Shown: piece by piece, positions 23,195-29,995 of the stretch
Position numbering within the stretch: the stretch's first letter is position 1
Layout: each line of letters begins with the position of its first letter
NCBI GenBank assembly: GCA_030540195.1
Contig: JAUNWT010000013.1
Coordinates: 1-40,510 of the forward strand
Reading direction: 5' to 3'
Length of the DNA: 40,510 bases
From: Bacillota bacterium
GTDB lineage: Bacteria; Bacillota_I; Bacilli_A; Erysipelotrichales; Coprobacillaceae
Notes under the pieces: model-generated
Told to the model about the DNA's origin: nothing
The model's input: the letters and a program-made list of their open reading frames with translations, nothing else
Databases searched by the model: none
Program-made: the position numbers and the translations under genes

Positions 23195-24088
23195 ATGAAA
23201 GTCAAAGTCAAAGTACCAGCAACAAGTGCTAACTTAGGTCCAGGATTTGACGTTGCTGGATTAGCGTTAACTTTATATAATACCTTTACTTTTGAATTAA
23301 ATGAAGGTGGCTTAAATATTACAGGTTGTCCAACACAATTCTGTAATGAAGAAAACTTAACATACCAAGCTTTTAGCCAAGCAGCGCAAAGCTGTGGGTT
23401 AGATTTTAAAGGTGTGAATATTCATTGTGAAAGCCAAGTGCCTTATACAAGAGGTCTTGGAAGTAGTTCAACATGTATCGTGGCAGGAATCGTGGGAGCT
23501 TTTGCTTTTAAAGATAAGACAGATGATCGTCAAGAAATTCTTGAACTAGCTACAAAAATTGAAGGACATCCAGACAACGTGGCACCAGCCATCTTTGGTG
23601 GGCTAACAGTATCAGTCATGGAAGAAGAACAAGTACTTACTTTAAATATTCCAGTAAAACATGAATATCGTTTTGTAGCGCTTATTCCACCATTTACTTT
23701 ATCTACAGAAGAATCACGTAAAGTGTTACCACAAACATTAGATCGTCAAGATGCAATCAAAAATGTTTCACATTTAGCTCTTGTTGTTGCTTCTTTAATC
23801 AATGGGTATGATGACGGTTTAAAATTAGGATTTAAAGATCGTTTACATCAACCATATCGTGGTAAATTAATACATAATTATGATGAAATCATGAAAGTAT
23901 TAGAAGCAGATGAAAATGTTTTAGGATGTTATTTATCAGGGGCAGGACCTACTTTAATGGCGGTTATTCGCGAAGAAGATAAGATGGGTGTTGTTCGTTT
24001 AAAAGAAGAACTTGGATCATTATTAAATGATTGGGAAGTTATTAAATTAGAATTAGATCATAAAGGTTATACTTGTGATTATGAATAA
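23195..24088 (+). CDS. thrB: Homoserine kinase
   Basis: 297 residues. A GHMP kinase with VPATSANLGPGFDVAGLAL at the start, the ATP loop VPYTRGLGSSSTCIVAGI (about residues 84-101, canonical Pro replaced by Thr), GHPDNVAPAIFGG, and the C-terminal YLSGAGPTLMAV. It phosphorylates homoserine to give the thrC substrate. Together with hom and asd on the other side of the divergent promoters it completes aspartate semialdehyde to threonine. A strong terminator follows. Confidence 0.95.
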   Translation: MKVKVKVPATSANLGPGFDVAGLALTLYNTFTFELNEGGLNITGCPTQFCNEENLTYQAFSQAAQSCGLDFKGVNIHCESQVPYTRGLGSSSTCIVAGIVGAFAFKDKTDDRQEILELATKIEGHPDNVAPAIFGGLTVSVMEEEQVLTLNIPVKHEYRFVALIPPFTLSTEESRKVLPQTLDRQDAIKNVSHLALVVASLINGYDDGLKLGFKDRLHQPYRGKLIHNYDEIMKVLEADENVLGCYLSGAGPTLMAVIREEDKMGVVRLKEELGSLLNDWEVIKLELDHKGYTCDYE

Positions 24089-24115
24089 AAGAGGAAAACA
24101 ATTTCCTCTTTTTTT
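24088..24115 (+). terminator. Terminator of thrC-thrB
   Basis: Stem AAAGAGGAAA / TTTCCTCTTT with an ACAA loop, T-run to 24115. Confidence 0.92.
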
Positions 24116-24124
24116 GATCATAAG

Positions 24125-24154
24125 AAAAAATCCTCTAGTTTTCACTAAAGGATT
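24125..24154 (-). terminator. Terminator of the 2TM-Nudix-like gene
   Basis: Minus strand: AATCCTTTAGT, short loop, ACTAGAGGATT with one mismatch, then a T-run. Confidence 0.75.
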
Positions 24155-24164
24155 ATCTTTTTGT

Positions 24165-24866
24165 TTATGAAATCGAATCTTTTACGAAATAAACAATTTC
24201 TAAATTTTTTTCTTTAATATTAGAATCAGATAACATTTCATCCATTGTCATCCAATAGTAATGCTTATTATTTATCACAAAATTATCTTTTTTCATATAG
24301 ATAGGTAATTTAGATAATGTTACAAAGTAAAGACTGTGATTATAAATTCTATTTTCATTATGACTAACTGAATATTTTTCTTGAGTTCTAGAAGTAATAA
24401 ATTCACAATTGATTGTTGATTGATCAAGCTGTAAATCTTCTTTTAATGCTTCTTTTATAGCCGCTTCATTATTTTCATCTTTAGTTTTGTAATTGATAAA
24501 TAATTTACATTGCCATCTTTCGTCATCGTAAAGTAAGTATTTATCTTTGTTTTTGATGATGACTAACGAATGCCTATGAGCCACTAAATCTAGATTATTA
24601 ATATCATTTATTAAGTTTTCATAATTATATTTTTTTGTCATAAACTCTTTTCCTACCTTAAATAGATAACGTACACCAACTACTATAAAAAAATATTTGA
24701 TAGCAATACTTGGAATTATAAAAAATGAATCATAACTTGCTGTTAAAGCAGATAATAGAAAGGAAATAGCAGAAAAAATAGTATCTCGTGTTATGTTATT
24801 TCCGATATATTCACTTTTATTTTCTAATAGATGTTCTAAATCTTTCTTTTCGATGTATAGACGCAT
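24165..24866 (-). CDS. Two-TM protein with a degenerate Nudix-like domain
   Basis: 233 residues. Residues 1-27 are a charged helix, then two membrane segments (about 28-45 and 50-70), then a cytosolic domain from about residue 95 with HRHSLVIIKNKDKYLLYDD, a helix ENNEAAIKEALKEDLQL at 131-147 in the place of a Nudix box, and YYWMTMDEML. The box keeps a few acidic residues but not the full GX5EX7REUXEEXGU pattern, so hydrolysis is doubtful. The architecture resembles the TM-Nudix (Cap16-type) effectors of CBASS anti-phage systems, but no cyclase, HORMA, TRIP13 or Cap2 gene is near. A defence or signalling role is inference only. Confidence 0.55.
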   Translation of the reverse strand: MRLYIEKKDLEHLLENKSEYIGNNITRDTIFSAISFLLSALTASYDSFFIIPSIAIKYFFIVVGVRYLFKVGKEFMTKKYNYENLINDINNLDLVAHRHSLVIIKNKDKYLLYDDERWQCKLFINYKTKDENNEAAIKEALKEDLQLDQSTINCEFITSRTQEKYSVSHNENRIYNHSLYFVTLSKLPIYMKKDNFVINNKHYYWMTMDEMLSDSNIKEKNLEIVYFVKDSIS

Positions 24867-24886
24867 TGTGCACCGACCTTTCCCAA

Positions 24887-24915
24887 ATTATATCTTAAAC
24901 CAAAATAATATACAA
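24887..24915 (-). promoter_or_regulatory. Promoter of the 2TM-Nudix-like gene
   Basis: Minus strand: TTGTAT (24915-24910), 17-bp spacer, TATAAT (24892-24887), 20 bases before the start codon. Confidence 0.7.
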
Positions 24916-25003
24916 GAAATAGATATTAAAGTATCTCTATAAATATATACGCCAAAAAAATAAAAATTTCTTCTTTTTTTATTTAGAATTATCTGAATAA
25001 GAA

Positions 25004-25042
25004 AAGACTGTATGAAATTAGTTTTCTAATTTCGACAGTCTT
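25004..25042 (-). terminator. Hairpin terminator of the XRE gene
   Basis: Long stem made of AAGACTGT / ACAGTCTT and GAAATTAG / CTAATTTC separated by a small internal loop, with a TTTT apex. On the minus strand it is followed by a T-rich tail. Confidence 0.8.
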
Positions 25043-25068
25043 GTATGTAATAGAATAATTCTTATGTT

Positions 25069-25281
25069 TTAGTCTATTTCTGCAGTAATGCATAAAAAAT
25101 CAATACTATGATTAAAAATTTTGGAAAGAAGTTTCCATGTAGCAATTGGCATTTCTCTTTCGTAGTTTTCATAGTGTGAATACGTACGGGGAGAAACAGA
25201 GATTAGTTTTGCAAGATCTTTTTGTTTGAGATCATTGTCTTCTCTTACATTTCGTAAATTAATGAAAATGATTTTACCCAT
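25069..25281 (-). CDS. Small XRE-family regulator
   Basis: 70 residues consisting of one Cro/CI helix-turn-helix: LRNVREDNDLKQKDLAKLIS, VSPRTYSHYENYEREMP and ATWKLLSKIFNHSIDFL. There is no effector domain. It is transcribed alone toward its own terminator and away from the 25474 gene. The target is unknown; position would allow it to control the divergent 25474-25715 pair or itself. An AAAGGA ribosome binding site precedes the ATG. Confidence 0.88.
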   Translation of the reverse strand: MGKIIFINLRNVREDNDLKQKDLAKLISVSPRTYSHYENYEREMPIATWKLLSKIFNHSIDFLCITAEID

Positions 25282-25441
25282 ATAATGTCCTTTCTGTTTC
25301 TCTTGTCAACACAACGAATATCATAATGGATAAGAGAGACTTGTTCTTTATATTTTCATTATATGGAAGAAATATTGAGTCATAGAAAAACGGAACAAAT
25401 TGGGCTTTTTTTCGTACAATTCATTTTTTAGACATATTTTT

Positions 25442-25450
25442 TGTTATAAT
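25442..25450 (+). promoter_or_regulatory. Extended -10 promoter of the 25474 gene
   Basis: TGT-TATAAT ending at 25450, 23 bases before the start codon. The -35 is not clear. Confidence 0.55.
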
Positions 25451-25473
25451 AAGATAAAAATGGAGGTATAAAA

Positions 25474-25713
25474 ATGGAAGGTATTACAGAAATTGATAAA
25501 ACTGCTTATATAGATGAATGTAAAGAAATTGTAAGAAATGAACTTGATGAAGAACTTTCAGATGAAATGCTTACAATTGTGACAAATGAAATTATGGATA
25601 CATGTTTATTTATTGGTGGAGACTTTAAAAAAGAAAATATTGTTGATATTACAAAACAATATGTCACAATGGGTGGTATTAAAAGAATAAAGAAAGCACA
25701 TGAGGGTCTATAA
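25474..25713 (+). CDS. Small acidic protein of unknown function
   Basis: 79 residues, helical and acidic (DECKEIVRNELDEELSDEML), with a basic C-terminus (IKRIKKAHEGL). No membrane segment and no recognised family. GGAGG precedes the ATG. It sits directly before the alpha/beta hydrolase gene: its final codons carry the GAGGG ribosome binding site of that gene, and the hydrolase ATG follows its stop by 1 base. The two are therefore co-transcribed and probably coupled. Confidence 0.75.
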   Translation: MEGITEIDKTAYIDECKEIVRNELDEELSDEMLTIVTNEIMDTCLFIGGDFKKENIVDITKQYVTMGGIKRIKKAHEGL

Positions 25714-25714
25714 A

Positions 25715-26446
25715 ATGCAACATTATTGTGAAATACCAACACCTAAAGGGACACTTAGAGGATTCTTTCATAAACCAAATCAAGACAAACATCCAGTTTG
25801 TTTGATTTTTCATGGTTTTACTGGACAAAAAACAGGAACAAAATTTTCTTATGTTCAATTATCACGTATGTTAGAAGCTAAAGAAATTGCTTCTTTTCGC
25901 TTTGATTTTTTAGGAAGTGGCGAAAGTGATGGCAACTTTGTGGATATGACTTTTCAAGATGAACTTTCTTGTGCCAGAGTTATTTTAGAAGAATGTTTAA
26001 AAATGGAAAACTGTACAGAAATCTATGTTTTAGGACATTCAATGGGTGGTGCTATTGCGAGTGAACTTGCAAAGCTTTATCCAGATGTGATTAAAAAGAT
26101 GGTTTTATGGGCACCTGCTTTTAACTTACCAGATGCACTTCATTATTTAACAGGTCAAGTTGAAAGAGCGAAAACATATGATCATGGTGGTTATGAAATA
26201 TCAGATGAATTTGTAGAAGATATTTTAAAAAGAGATTTTTATCAAAATCTAGATACGTATCAAAATGAATTATTAGTTATTCATGGAACGAAAGATACGA
26301 CAGTGCCTTATGAAATTAGTAATAAATATATGAAATTATTTCATGAAGGAACAAAATTTGTTTCAATAGAAGATGGAAATCATAATTTTGATAAACTTTC
26401 AGATATTAAACAGGTTTTAAAATTAACTTTAGAATTTTTTGAATAA
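25715..26446 (+). CDS. Alpha/beta hydrolase, cinnamoyl-esterase-like
   Basis: 243 residues. Alpha/beta hydrolase with the oxyanion motif FHGFTGQKTGT, the nucleophile elbow GHSMGG (about residues 107-112), the acid in HGTKDTTVPYE and the catalytic His in EDGNHNF near residue 228. The segment SFRFDFLGSGESDG and the short lid fit the gut bacterial cinnamoyl/feruloyl esterase group (LJ0536 and Est1E types). It may cleave plant phenolic esters in the cytoplasm, though other small esters are possible. The frame opens upstream at 25700, but GAGGG at 25702 fits the ATG at 25715. Confidence 0.82.
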   Translation: MQHYCEIPTPKGTLRGFFHKPNQDKHPVCLIFHGFTGQKTGTKFSYVQLSRMLEAKEIASFRFDFLGSGESDGNFVDMTFQDELSCARVILEECLKMENCTEIYVLGHSMGGAIASELAKLYPDVIKKMVLWAPAFNLPDALHYLTGQVERAKTYDHGGYEISDEFVEDILKRDFYQNLDTYQNELLVIHGTKDTTVPYEISNKYMKLFHEGTKFVSIEDGNHNFDKLSDIKQVLKLTLEFFE

Positions 26447-26469
26447 TGTGCGTGGCACATTATTTTTTT
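26443..26469 (+). terminator. Terminator of the hydrolase gene
   Basis: Stem ATAATGTGC / GCACATTAT with a GTG loop, then seven T. Confidence 0.9.
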
Positions 26470-26482
26470 ATGTAAATAGTTA

Positions 26483-26511
26483 TTGAAATATAATACTATA
26501 CGTCATATAAT
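26483..26511 (+). promoter_or_regulatory. Promoter of the PadR-DUF1700 operon
   Basis: TTGAAA (26483-26488), 17-bp spacer, TATAAT (26506-26511). The flanking AATATAATA and TATAATATT are an imperfect inverted pair that could bind PadR. Confidence 0.7.
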
Positions 26512-26540
26512 ATTGTTACATAAAGAATAGGAGGGTAAAT

Positions 26541-26867
26541 ATGATATTTAATACAGGGGCTGCTTTGTTGGATGCCATTGTTTTAAGTGTTGTTGCGAAG
26601 GAAACAGAAGGAACATATGGTTATAAGATTACCCAAGATGTAAGAAAAGGAATCGATGTTTCTGAATCGACATTATATCCTGTCCTTAGAAGATTACAAA
26701 AGGATGAGTGTTTAGAAACGTATGATAAACAAATAGATGGTAGAAATAGAAGGTATTATCGAATTACAGAAAATGGAAAGAATAAATTAGAAATGTATCG
26801 AATAGAGTGGATTGATTACACAAAAAAGATTAATTCATTATTAAAAGGAGGGGATAATAATGAATAA
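26541..26867 (+). CDS. PadR-family regulator
   Basis: 108 residues, a PadR winged helix (LDAIVLSVVAKETEGTYGYKI read in two parts, then ESTLYPVLRRLQKDECLETYDK and GRNRRYYRITENGKNKL) with a short C-terminal helix for dimerisation. It leads an operon with DUF1700, DUF4097 and PspC genes, a common Firmicutes arrangement linked to envelope stress, and probably autoregulates. It overlaps the DUF1700 gene by 8 bases. Confidence 0.92.
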   Translation: MIFNTGAALLDAIVLSVVAKETEGTYGYKITQDVRKGIDVSESTLYPVLRRLQKDECLETYDKQIDGRNRRYYRITENGKNKLEMYRIEWIDYTKKINSLLKGGDNNE

Positions 26868-27471
26868 GGAACAATTTTTAAAAGAATTAGAAGATTTATT
26901 ACAAGATATTGATGCAACAGAAAGAGAAGAAGCATTGAATTATTATCGTGATTATTTTGAAGATGCTGGAAGTGAACATGAACAAGAAGTTATTAAGGAA
27001 CTTGAATCACCTGAAAAGGTTGCACAAACAATTAAAGAAGGATTAGACGTTGAAAATCATCAAGACATCAAATCTGATTATGAAGAAAATCATTATTATA
27101 ATGAAAGAAATACACGTATTTTAAGAGGAATTATTGTTATCTTATTAGTTCTTCTTGTTTTACCAACAGTTGGTGGTATTGGTGGATTAATTGTTGGAGC
27201 GGTAGGTTTATTTATTGGTATTGTTTGTGTTGGTATTTTTGGAACATTTGGTTTACTTTGTGCTGTTGTAGCATTAGCTGTCGTAGCGATTCGCTTATTT
27301 ATAGATGGCTTAATTGCAGGTGGTCTGATTTGTTTAGGAATAGGTTTATTGCTTGTTTCATTAAGTTATTTAACATCGTTGATGACAGTAAGTTTGTTTA
27401 AGTATTTACCACAAGCTTTTAGAGCAATGGTTGATTTAGGAAAAAATATTTATAATAAGGTGGTTGGTTAA
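26860..27471 (+). CDS. DUF1700 (HAAS-domain) membrane protein
   Basis: 203 residues. The N-terminal 65 residues are a helical HAAS-type domain with EREEALNYYRDYFEDAG and VIKELESPEKVAQTIK, followed by a loop and four hydrophobic segments from about residue 88 to 180. This is the standard DUF1700 design, thought to receive or relay signals at the membrane together with the PadR regulator and DUF4097 partner. Biochemical function is unknown. It is co-transcribed with both neighbours. Confidence 0.85.
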   Translation: MNKEQFLKELEDLLQDIDATEREEALNYYRDYFEDAGSEHEQEVIKELESPEKVAQTIKEGLDVENHQDIKSDYEENHYYNERNTRILRGIIVILLVLLVLPTVGGIGGLIVGAVGLFIGIVCVGIFGTFGLLCAVVALAVVAIRLFIDGLIAGGLICLGIGLLLVSLSYLTSLMTVSLFKYLPQAFRAMVDLGKNIYNKVVG

Positions 27472-27472
27472 T

Positions 27473-28231
27473 ATGAAAGTTTATAAACATATAGCCCTTG
27501 CTTCGTTGATTATAGGAATTGTTTTATGTATTGTTGGCTTTTTTATGAATGGAATTAGTGAATTACCAGATGAAGCACAGAAATTAAGTAGATATGTCAC
27601 AATAAGATCTTATGGAAAAGCAAGAAACGTTTCAACAGAACTGAGCGTTGATAATGATTGTGATCTATCTTTAGAGTTATCTGCGACAAATGGGACAATT
27701 AAATACTATGATGGTGAAGTTATTAAAGTTAAAGCAGATAATGTGGATAGTGATTATGATTTTAAATATGATGGAATGAAAGCGAATATTTCTTTTGATG
27801 GCGTGAATAATAAAAAACAAGCAGGAAATGTGACACTTTATTTACCGAAAAATATAAGATTTAATAATGTGAGTTTAGATTTTGATGCATCTAATATTAC
27901 AATAGAAGCTTTACAATGTAATCAACTTGATTTAGAAAGTGATGCAAGTAAAGTTACCATTAAACATCTTCAAGCAAATGAAAAAACAAGTGTTGACAAT
28001 GATATGGGTGATCTTAAATTAAATTATTTAAATACAAATTCATTTGATATAGAAAATGATATGGGCAATATTGATGTAAAGATGGCAGAAACAAGAAACC
28101 AATATCATGTTGATAAAGATGGTAGTATGAGTTCAATTAATGTAAGTAAAGTGGATGAAGTTATTGGTGATAAAAAGATTAGTATTGATACAGATTTAGG
28201 AAATGTCACAATTCATTTTGAGGGGGAATAG
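27473..28231 (+). CDS. DUF4097-family beta-helix protein
   Basis: 252 residues. One N-terminal membrane segment (about 6-28), then an extracytoplasmic region of repeated short beta strands (for example LDFDASNITIEALQCNQLDLESDASKVTI split as LDFDASNITIEA and LDLESDASKVTI), characteristic of DUF4097 right-handed beta-helix proteins (LiaG-like). It probably acts at the outer face of the membrane in envelope-stress sensing. The frame opens upstream with TTG at 27464, but AAGGTGG fits the ATG at 27473. Confidence 0.85.
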   Translation: MKVYKHIALASLIIGIVLCIVGFFMNGISELPDEAQKLSRYVTIRSYGKARNVSTELSVDNDCDLSLELSATNGTIKYYDGEVIKVKADNVDSDYDFKYDGMKANISFDGVNNKKQAGNVTLYLPKNIRFNNVSLDFDASNITIEALQCNQLDLESDASKVTIKHLQANEKTSVDNDMGDLKLNYLNTNSFDIENDMGNIDVKMAETRNQYHVDKDGSMSSINVSKVDEVIGDKKISIDTDLGNVTIHFEGE

Positions 28232-28233
28232 CA

Positions 28234-28425
28234 ATGAAAAAAAGATTATATCGTTCAAGAGAAGATAAAATGGTGGCAGGTGTTTGTGGTGGATTAGCTA
28301 AGTATTTTGATGTTGATCCTTCACTTGTAAGACTTGCATGTGTCCTACTTTGTTTATACGCAGGAACAGGTTTATTAGCTTATATTCTTGCTGCAATTAT
28401 TATTCCAGAAGATCCTACTTATTAA
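28234..28425 (+). CDS. PspC-domain protein
   Basis: 63 residues comprising one PspC domain: KKRLYRSREDKMVAGVCGGL, AKYFDVDPSLVRLACVL, a membrane segment, and the ending IIPEDP. PspC proteins are membrane-stress sensors or regulators. It is the last gene of the PadR-DUF1700-DUF4097 operon and starts 2 bases after the preceding stop. No strong terminator follows before the rplM promoter. Confidence 0.93.
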   Translation: MKKRLYRSREDKMVAGVCGGLAKYFDVDPSLVRLACVLLCLYAGTGLLAYILAAIIIPEDPTY

Positions 28426-28469
28426 ATTGAAAAATATTAAAAATAATATGATTTTGTCGCATTATTTTG

Positions 28470-28498
28470 TTGACATTGATATTGTGATTTCATATAAT
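28470..28498 (+). promoter_or_regulatory. Promoter of rplM-rpsI
   Basis: TTGACA (28470-28475), 17-bp spacer, TATAAT (28493-28498), both consensus. Confidence 0.92.
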
Positions 28499-28501
28499 TA
28501 A

Positions 28502-28555
28502 AAAGGTTTCATAGGCAAAAACCTTTAAAGTCCCCGGTAAGGATAAACAAAGGAG
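28502..28555 (+). promoter_or_regulatory. L13 ribosomal protein leader
   Basis: Directly after the promoter: hairpin AAAGGTTT / AAACCTTT (28502-28509, 28519-28526), then AAGTCCCCGGTAAGGATAAAC-type sequence and GGAG. This matches the L13 leader element of Firmicutes, in which L13 (or L13-L16) is thought to bind its own mRNA and reduce expression. Assignment is from position and sequence by eye, not a covariance search. Confidence 0.7.
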
Positions 28556-28565
28556 AAAAGAAAAG

Positions 28566-29003
28566 ATGAGACAAACAACAATGGCAAATGCTGCCACAAT
28601 CGAAAGAAAATGGTATGTAGTTGACGCAGCTGGACAAACATTAGGTCGTTTAGCTTCAGAAGTTGCTACAGTGTTAAGAGGGAAAAATAAACCTACTTAC
28701 ACACCACATGTTGATACTGGTGATTATGTAATCATTATCAATGCTGACAAAGTAGTTATGACAGGTAAAAAATTAGAAAACACTAAATATTACCGTCACT
28801 CAGGATGGTTAGGTGGTCTTAAAGTTAAGACAGCTAAACAATTCTTAGAACAAAATCCAACAGGATTTGTTGAAGCAGCAGTTAAAGGTATGTTACCACA
28901 TAACACTTTAGGTAGAAAACAAGGTATGAAATTATTTGTTTATGCTGGTGATAAACATCCTCATGCAGCACAAAATCCAGTAGAAATGAAAGTGAAAGGG
29001 TAA
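28566..29003 (+). CDS. rplM: 50S ribosomal protein L13
   Basis: 145 residues. Signature segments are [49 protein letters not shown] and the C-terminal [14 protein letters not shown] with [13 protein letters not shown]. It binds 23S rRNA early in 50S assembly. It is led by the L13 leader and followed by rpsI after 11 bases, the universal bacterial order. Confidence 0.98.
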   Translation: MRQTTMANAATIERKWYVVDAAGQTLGRLASEVATVLRGKNKPTYTPHVDTGDYVIIINADKVVMTGKKLENTKYYRHSGWLGGLKVKTAKQFLEQNPTGFVEAAVKGMLPHNTLGRKQGMKLFVYAGDKHPHAAQNPVEMKVKG

Positions 29004-29014
29004 GGTGAAAGATA

Positions 29015-29407
29015 ATGGCAAACGTACAATATAGAGGAACAGGTAGAAGAAAATCTTCTGTAGCACGTGTTATCTTAACACCAGGTACAGGAAACTTCGT
29101 TATTAATGGAAAAGAAGCTAGAGAATATTTAGCATCAGACGTATTAAACATGATCGTTAATCAACCATTAGAATTAACAAACACTAAAGACAAATTTGAT
29201 GTAACTGTTAATGTTTATGGTGGAGGGTACTCAGGACAAGCTGGTGCAATCCGTCATGGTGTTGCTAGAGCTTTATTGCAAGCTGGTGACGATTATAGAC
29301 CAACATTAAAAGCTGCAGGATTCTTAACTCGTGATTCACGTGTTAAAGAACGTAAAAAATATGGTCTTAAAAAAGCACGTCGTGCTCCACAATTCTCAAA
29401 ACGTTAA
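29015..29407 (+). CDS. rpsI: 30S ribosomal protein S9
   Basis: 130 residues. [16 protein letters not shown] at the start, [20 protein letters not shown], and the basic tail [12 protein letters not shown] that reaches the P-site tRNA. The 3' end of the gene is intact. It lies 590 bases from the integrase stop codon, and rpsI 3' ends are a known integration target of integrative elements, so this side probably marks the left junction of the element. Confidence 0.98.
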   Translation: MANVQYRGTGRRKSSVARVILTPGTGNFVINGKEAREYLASDVLNMIVNQPLELTNTKDKFDVTVNVYGGGYSGQAGAIRHGVARALLQAGDDYRPTLKAAGFLTRDSRVKERKKYGLKKARRAPQFSKR

Positions 29408-29437
29408 TTTATACGTTTATTCAGAGAAATTCACAAA

Positions 29438-29493
29438 AACTCAAATCGACAAAACCTTGTATTTACGGGGAAAAACTCGATTTGGGTTTTTTT
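29438..29493 (+). terminator. Terminator of rplM-rpsI
   Basis: Stem AACTCAAATCGA / TCGATTTGGGTT (29438-29449, 29477-29488) with a 27-base loop, then a long T-run. Confidence 0.8.
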
Positions 29494-29517
29494 CTTTTTT
29501 TGTAAAATAAAAACGGT

Positions 29518-29579
29518 ATGCAACTTATATGCAACACGTATGCAACAAAGTTCTCACCACATATTCTCAAATATGCAAC
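29518..29579 (+). repeat. Phased ATGCAAC direct repeats
   Basis: Four copies of ATGCAAC start at 29518, 29529, 29540 and 29573, spaced 11, 11 and 33 bases (multiples of 11, so on one face of the helix). Related inverted GTTGCA and TTGCAT sites follow at 29645 and 29664. They lie at the integrase end of the element and are most likely arm-type binding sites of the integrase or excisionase; iterons are the alternative. Confidence 0.6.
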
Positions 29580-29612
29580 AAATTAATTGTTATATTCAAT
29601 TTTGAAATGAAC

Positions 29613-29641
29613 TTGCATATTAAAATATGAGATGCTATAAT
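29613..29641 (+). promoter_or_regulatory. Promoter of the antitoxin RNA
   Basis: TTGCAT (29613-29618), 17-bp spacer, TGC-TATAAT extended -10 (box 29636-29641). No reading frame follows; a strong terminator lies about 60 bases downstream. Confidence 0.8.
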
Positions 29642-29647
29642 CTAGTT

Positions 29648-29710
29648 GCAAATCTGAGAACAATTGCATCAAAACGAAAAGGTAAGGATCCGTCAATCCT
29701 TACCTTTTCT
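29648..29710 (+). ncRNA. Antitoxin RNA of a par/Fst-like type I system
   Basis: Predicted RNA of about 63 bases from the extended -10 promoter to the terminator. It consists almost only of one 22-base segment (29650-29671) and the terminator hairpin. That segment repeats at 29814-29836, so the RNA is complementary to the toxin mRNA around its start codon (15 contiguous bases, AAATCTGAGAACAAT). Size, convergent layout and shared terminator match RNA II (about 65 bases) of the pAD1 par system. Confidence 0.75.
29677..29708. terminator. Shared bidirectional terminator of toxin and antitoxin
   Basis: Perfect 13-bp stem AAAAGGTAAGGAT / ATCCTTACCTTTT with a 6-base loop. It ends the antitoxin RNA (+) and the toxin mRNA (-). 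Confidence 0.88.
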
Positions 29711-29740
29711 AACTTTTAGAGTGGTCTAACACTAGGCTAG

Positions 29741-29827
29741 TTATCGCTTAAATCTTTTGTCTAACCATTTGCATATGTAATAAACTAAAACACCTGCCAC
29801 GACAGATACTACTAAATCTGAGAACAA
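29741..29827 (-). CDS. Small hydrophobic type I toxin
   Basis: 28 residues, starting at TTG (read as Met): FSDLVVSVVAGVLVYYICKW followed by LDKRFKR. One membrane segment of about 17 residues ends in K-W-L-D and a basic tail, typical of membrane-acting type I toxins of the Fst kind. A near-perfect anti-16S sequence AAAGGAGGTGA lies 9 bases before the TTG. An ATG nearer to it, in another frame, is only 1-2 bases away and would give a non-hydrophobic peptide. The mRNA runs from about 29860 to the shared terminator. Type I toxins usually damage or depolarise the membrane; this one should help keep the mobile element in the cell. Confidence 0.72.
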   Translation of the reverse strand: MFSDLVVSVVAGVLVYYICKWLDKRFKR

Positions 29828-29836
29828 TGTACATCA
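29814..29836 (+). repeat. Second copy of the antitoxin-target repeat
   Basis: AAATCTGAGAACAATGTACA and three more bases, near-identical to 29650-29671 (the first 15 bases are the same, then one insertion and one change). On the minus strand it spans the toxin start codon and early codons, so it is the pairing target of the antitoxin RNA. Confidence 0.8.
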
Positions 29837-29852
29837 CCTCCTTTCAGGGAGG
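29837..29852 (-). promoter_or_regulatory. Ribosome-binding-site-hiding hairpin in the toxin mRNA
   Basis: On the minus strand CCTCC-CTGAAA-GGAGG forms a 5-bp stem that occludes the toxin ribosome binding site. Such internal blocks are common in type I toxin mRNAs. Confidence 0.6.
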
Positions 29853-29866
29853 ACGATAACAAAGTA

Positions 29867-29875
29867 ATTATATCA
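29867..29875 (-). promoter_or_regulatory. Promoter of the toxin mRNA
   Basis: Extended -10 TGA-TATAAT on the minus strand (box 29872-29867). Transcription would start near 29860, 33 bases before the toxin start. The -35 box is weak. Confidence 0.6.
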
Positions 29876-29920
29876 AATATTGTCGATAAAGAATATATTG
29901 AAGATAGTATAATTTGAAAT

Positions 29921-29949
29921 AAAACGAAGGACTTGAAATCCTTCGTTTT
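29921..29949. terminator. Terminator between integrase and toxin gene
   Basis: Stem AAAACGAAGGA / TCCTTCGTTTT (29921-29931, 29939-29949) with a 7-base loop. It ends the integrase operon on the minus strand and insulates the toxin promoter. Confidence 0.85.
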
Positions 29950-29995
29950 TACTTGCCGGAAAAGTTGTTTGGATTACTCTATGGCAATGAAAACA

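Noticed and set aside
24165-25281. CBASS or other complete anti-phage operon around the 2TM-Nudix-like gene.
   Set aside because: No cyclase, HORMA, ubiquitin-like or nuclease gene nearby. The XRE gene has its own terminator and is not co-transcribed.
29563-29571. ATTCTCAAA repeats the last codons of rpsI (29392-29400).
   Set aside because: A second copy 170 bases from rpsI and before the integrase does not bound the element. It may be an arm or accessory site, but the match is short.
29775-29842. Alternative toxin frame from the ATG close to the strong ribosome binding site, reading MYIVLRFSS.
   Set aside because: The ATG is 1-2 bases from the GGAGG, too close, and the peptide lacks the single-TM-plus-basic-tail design. 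The TTG frame fits both.
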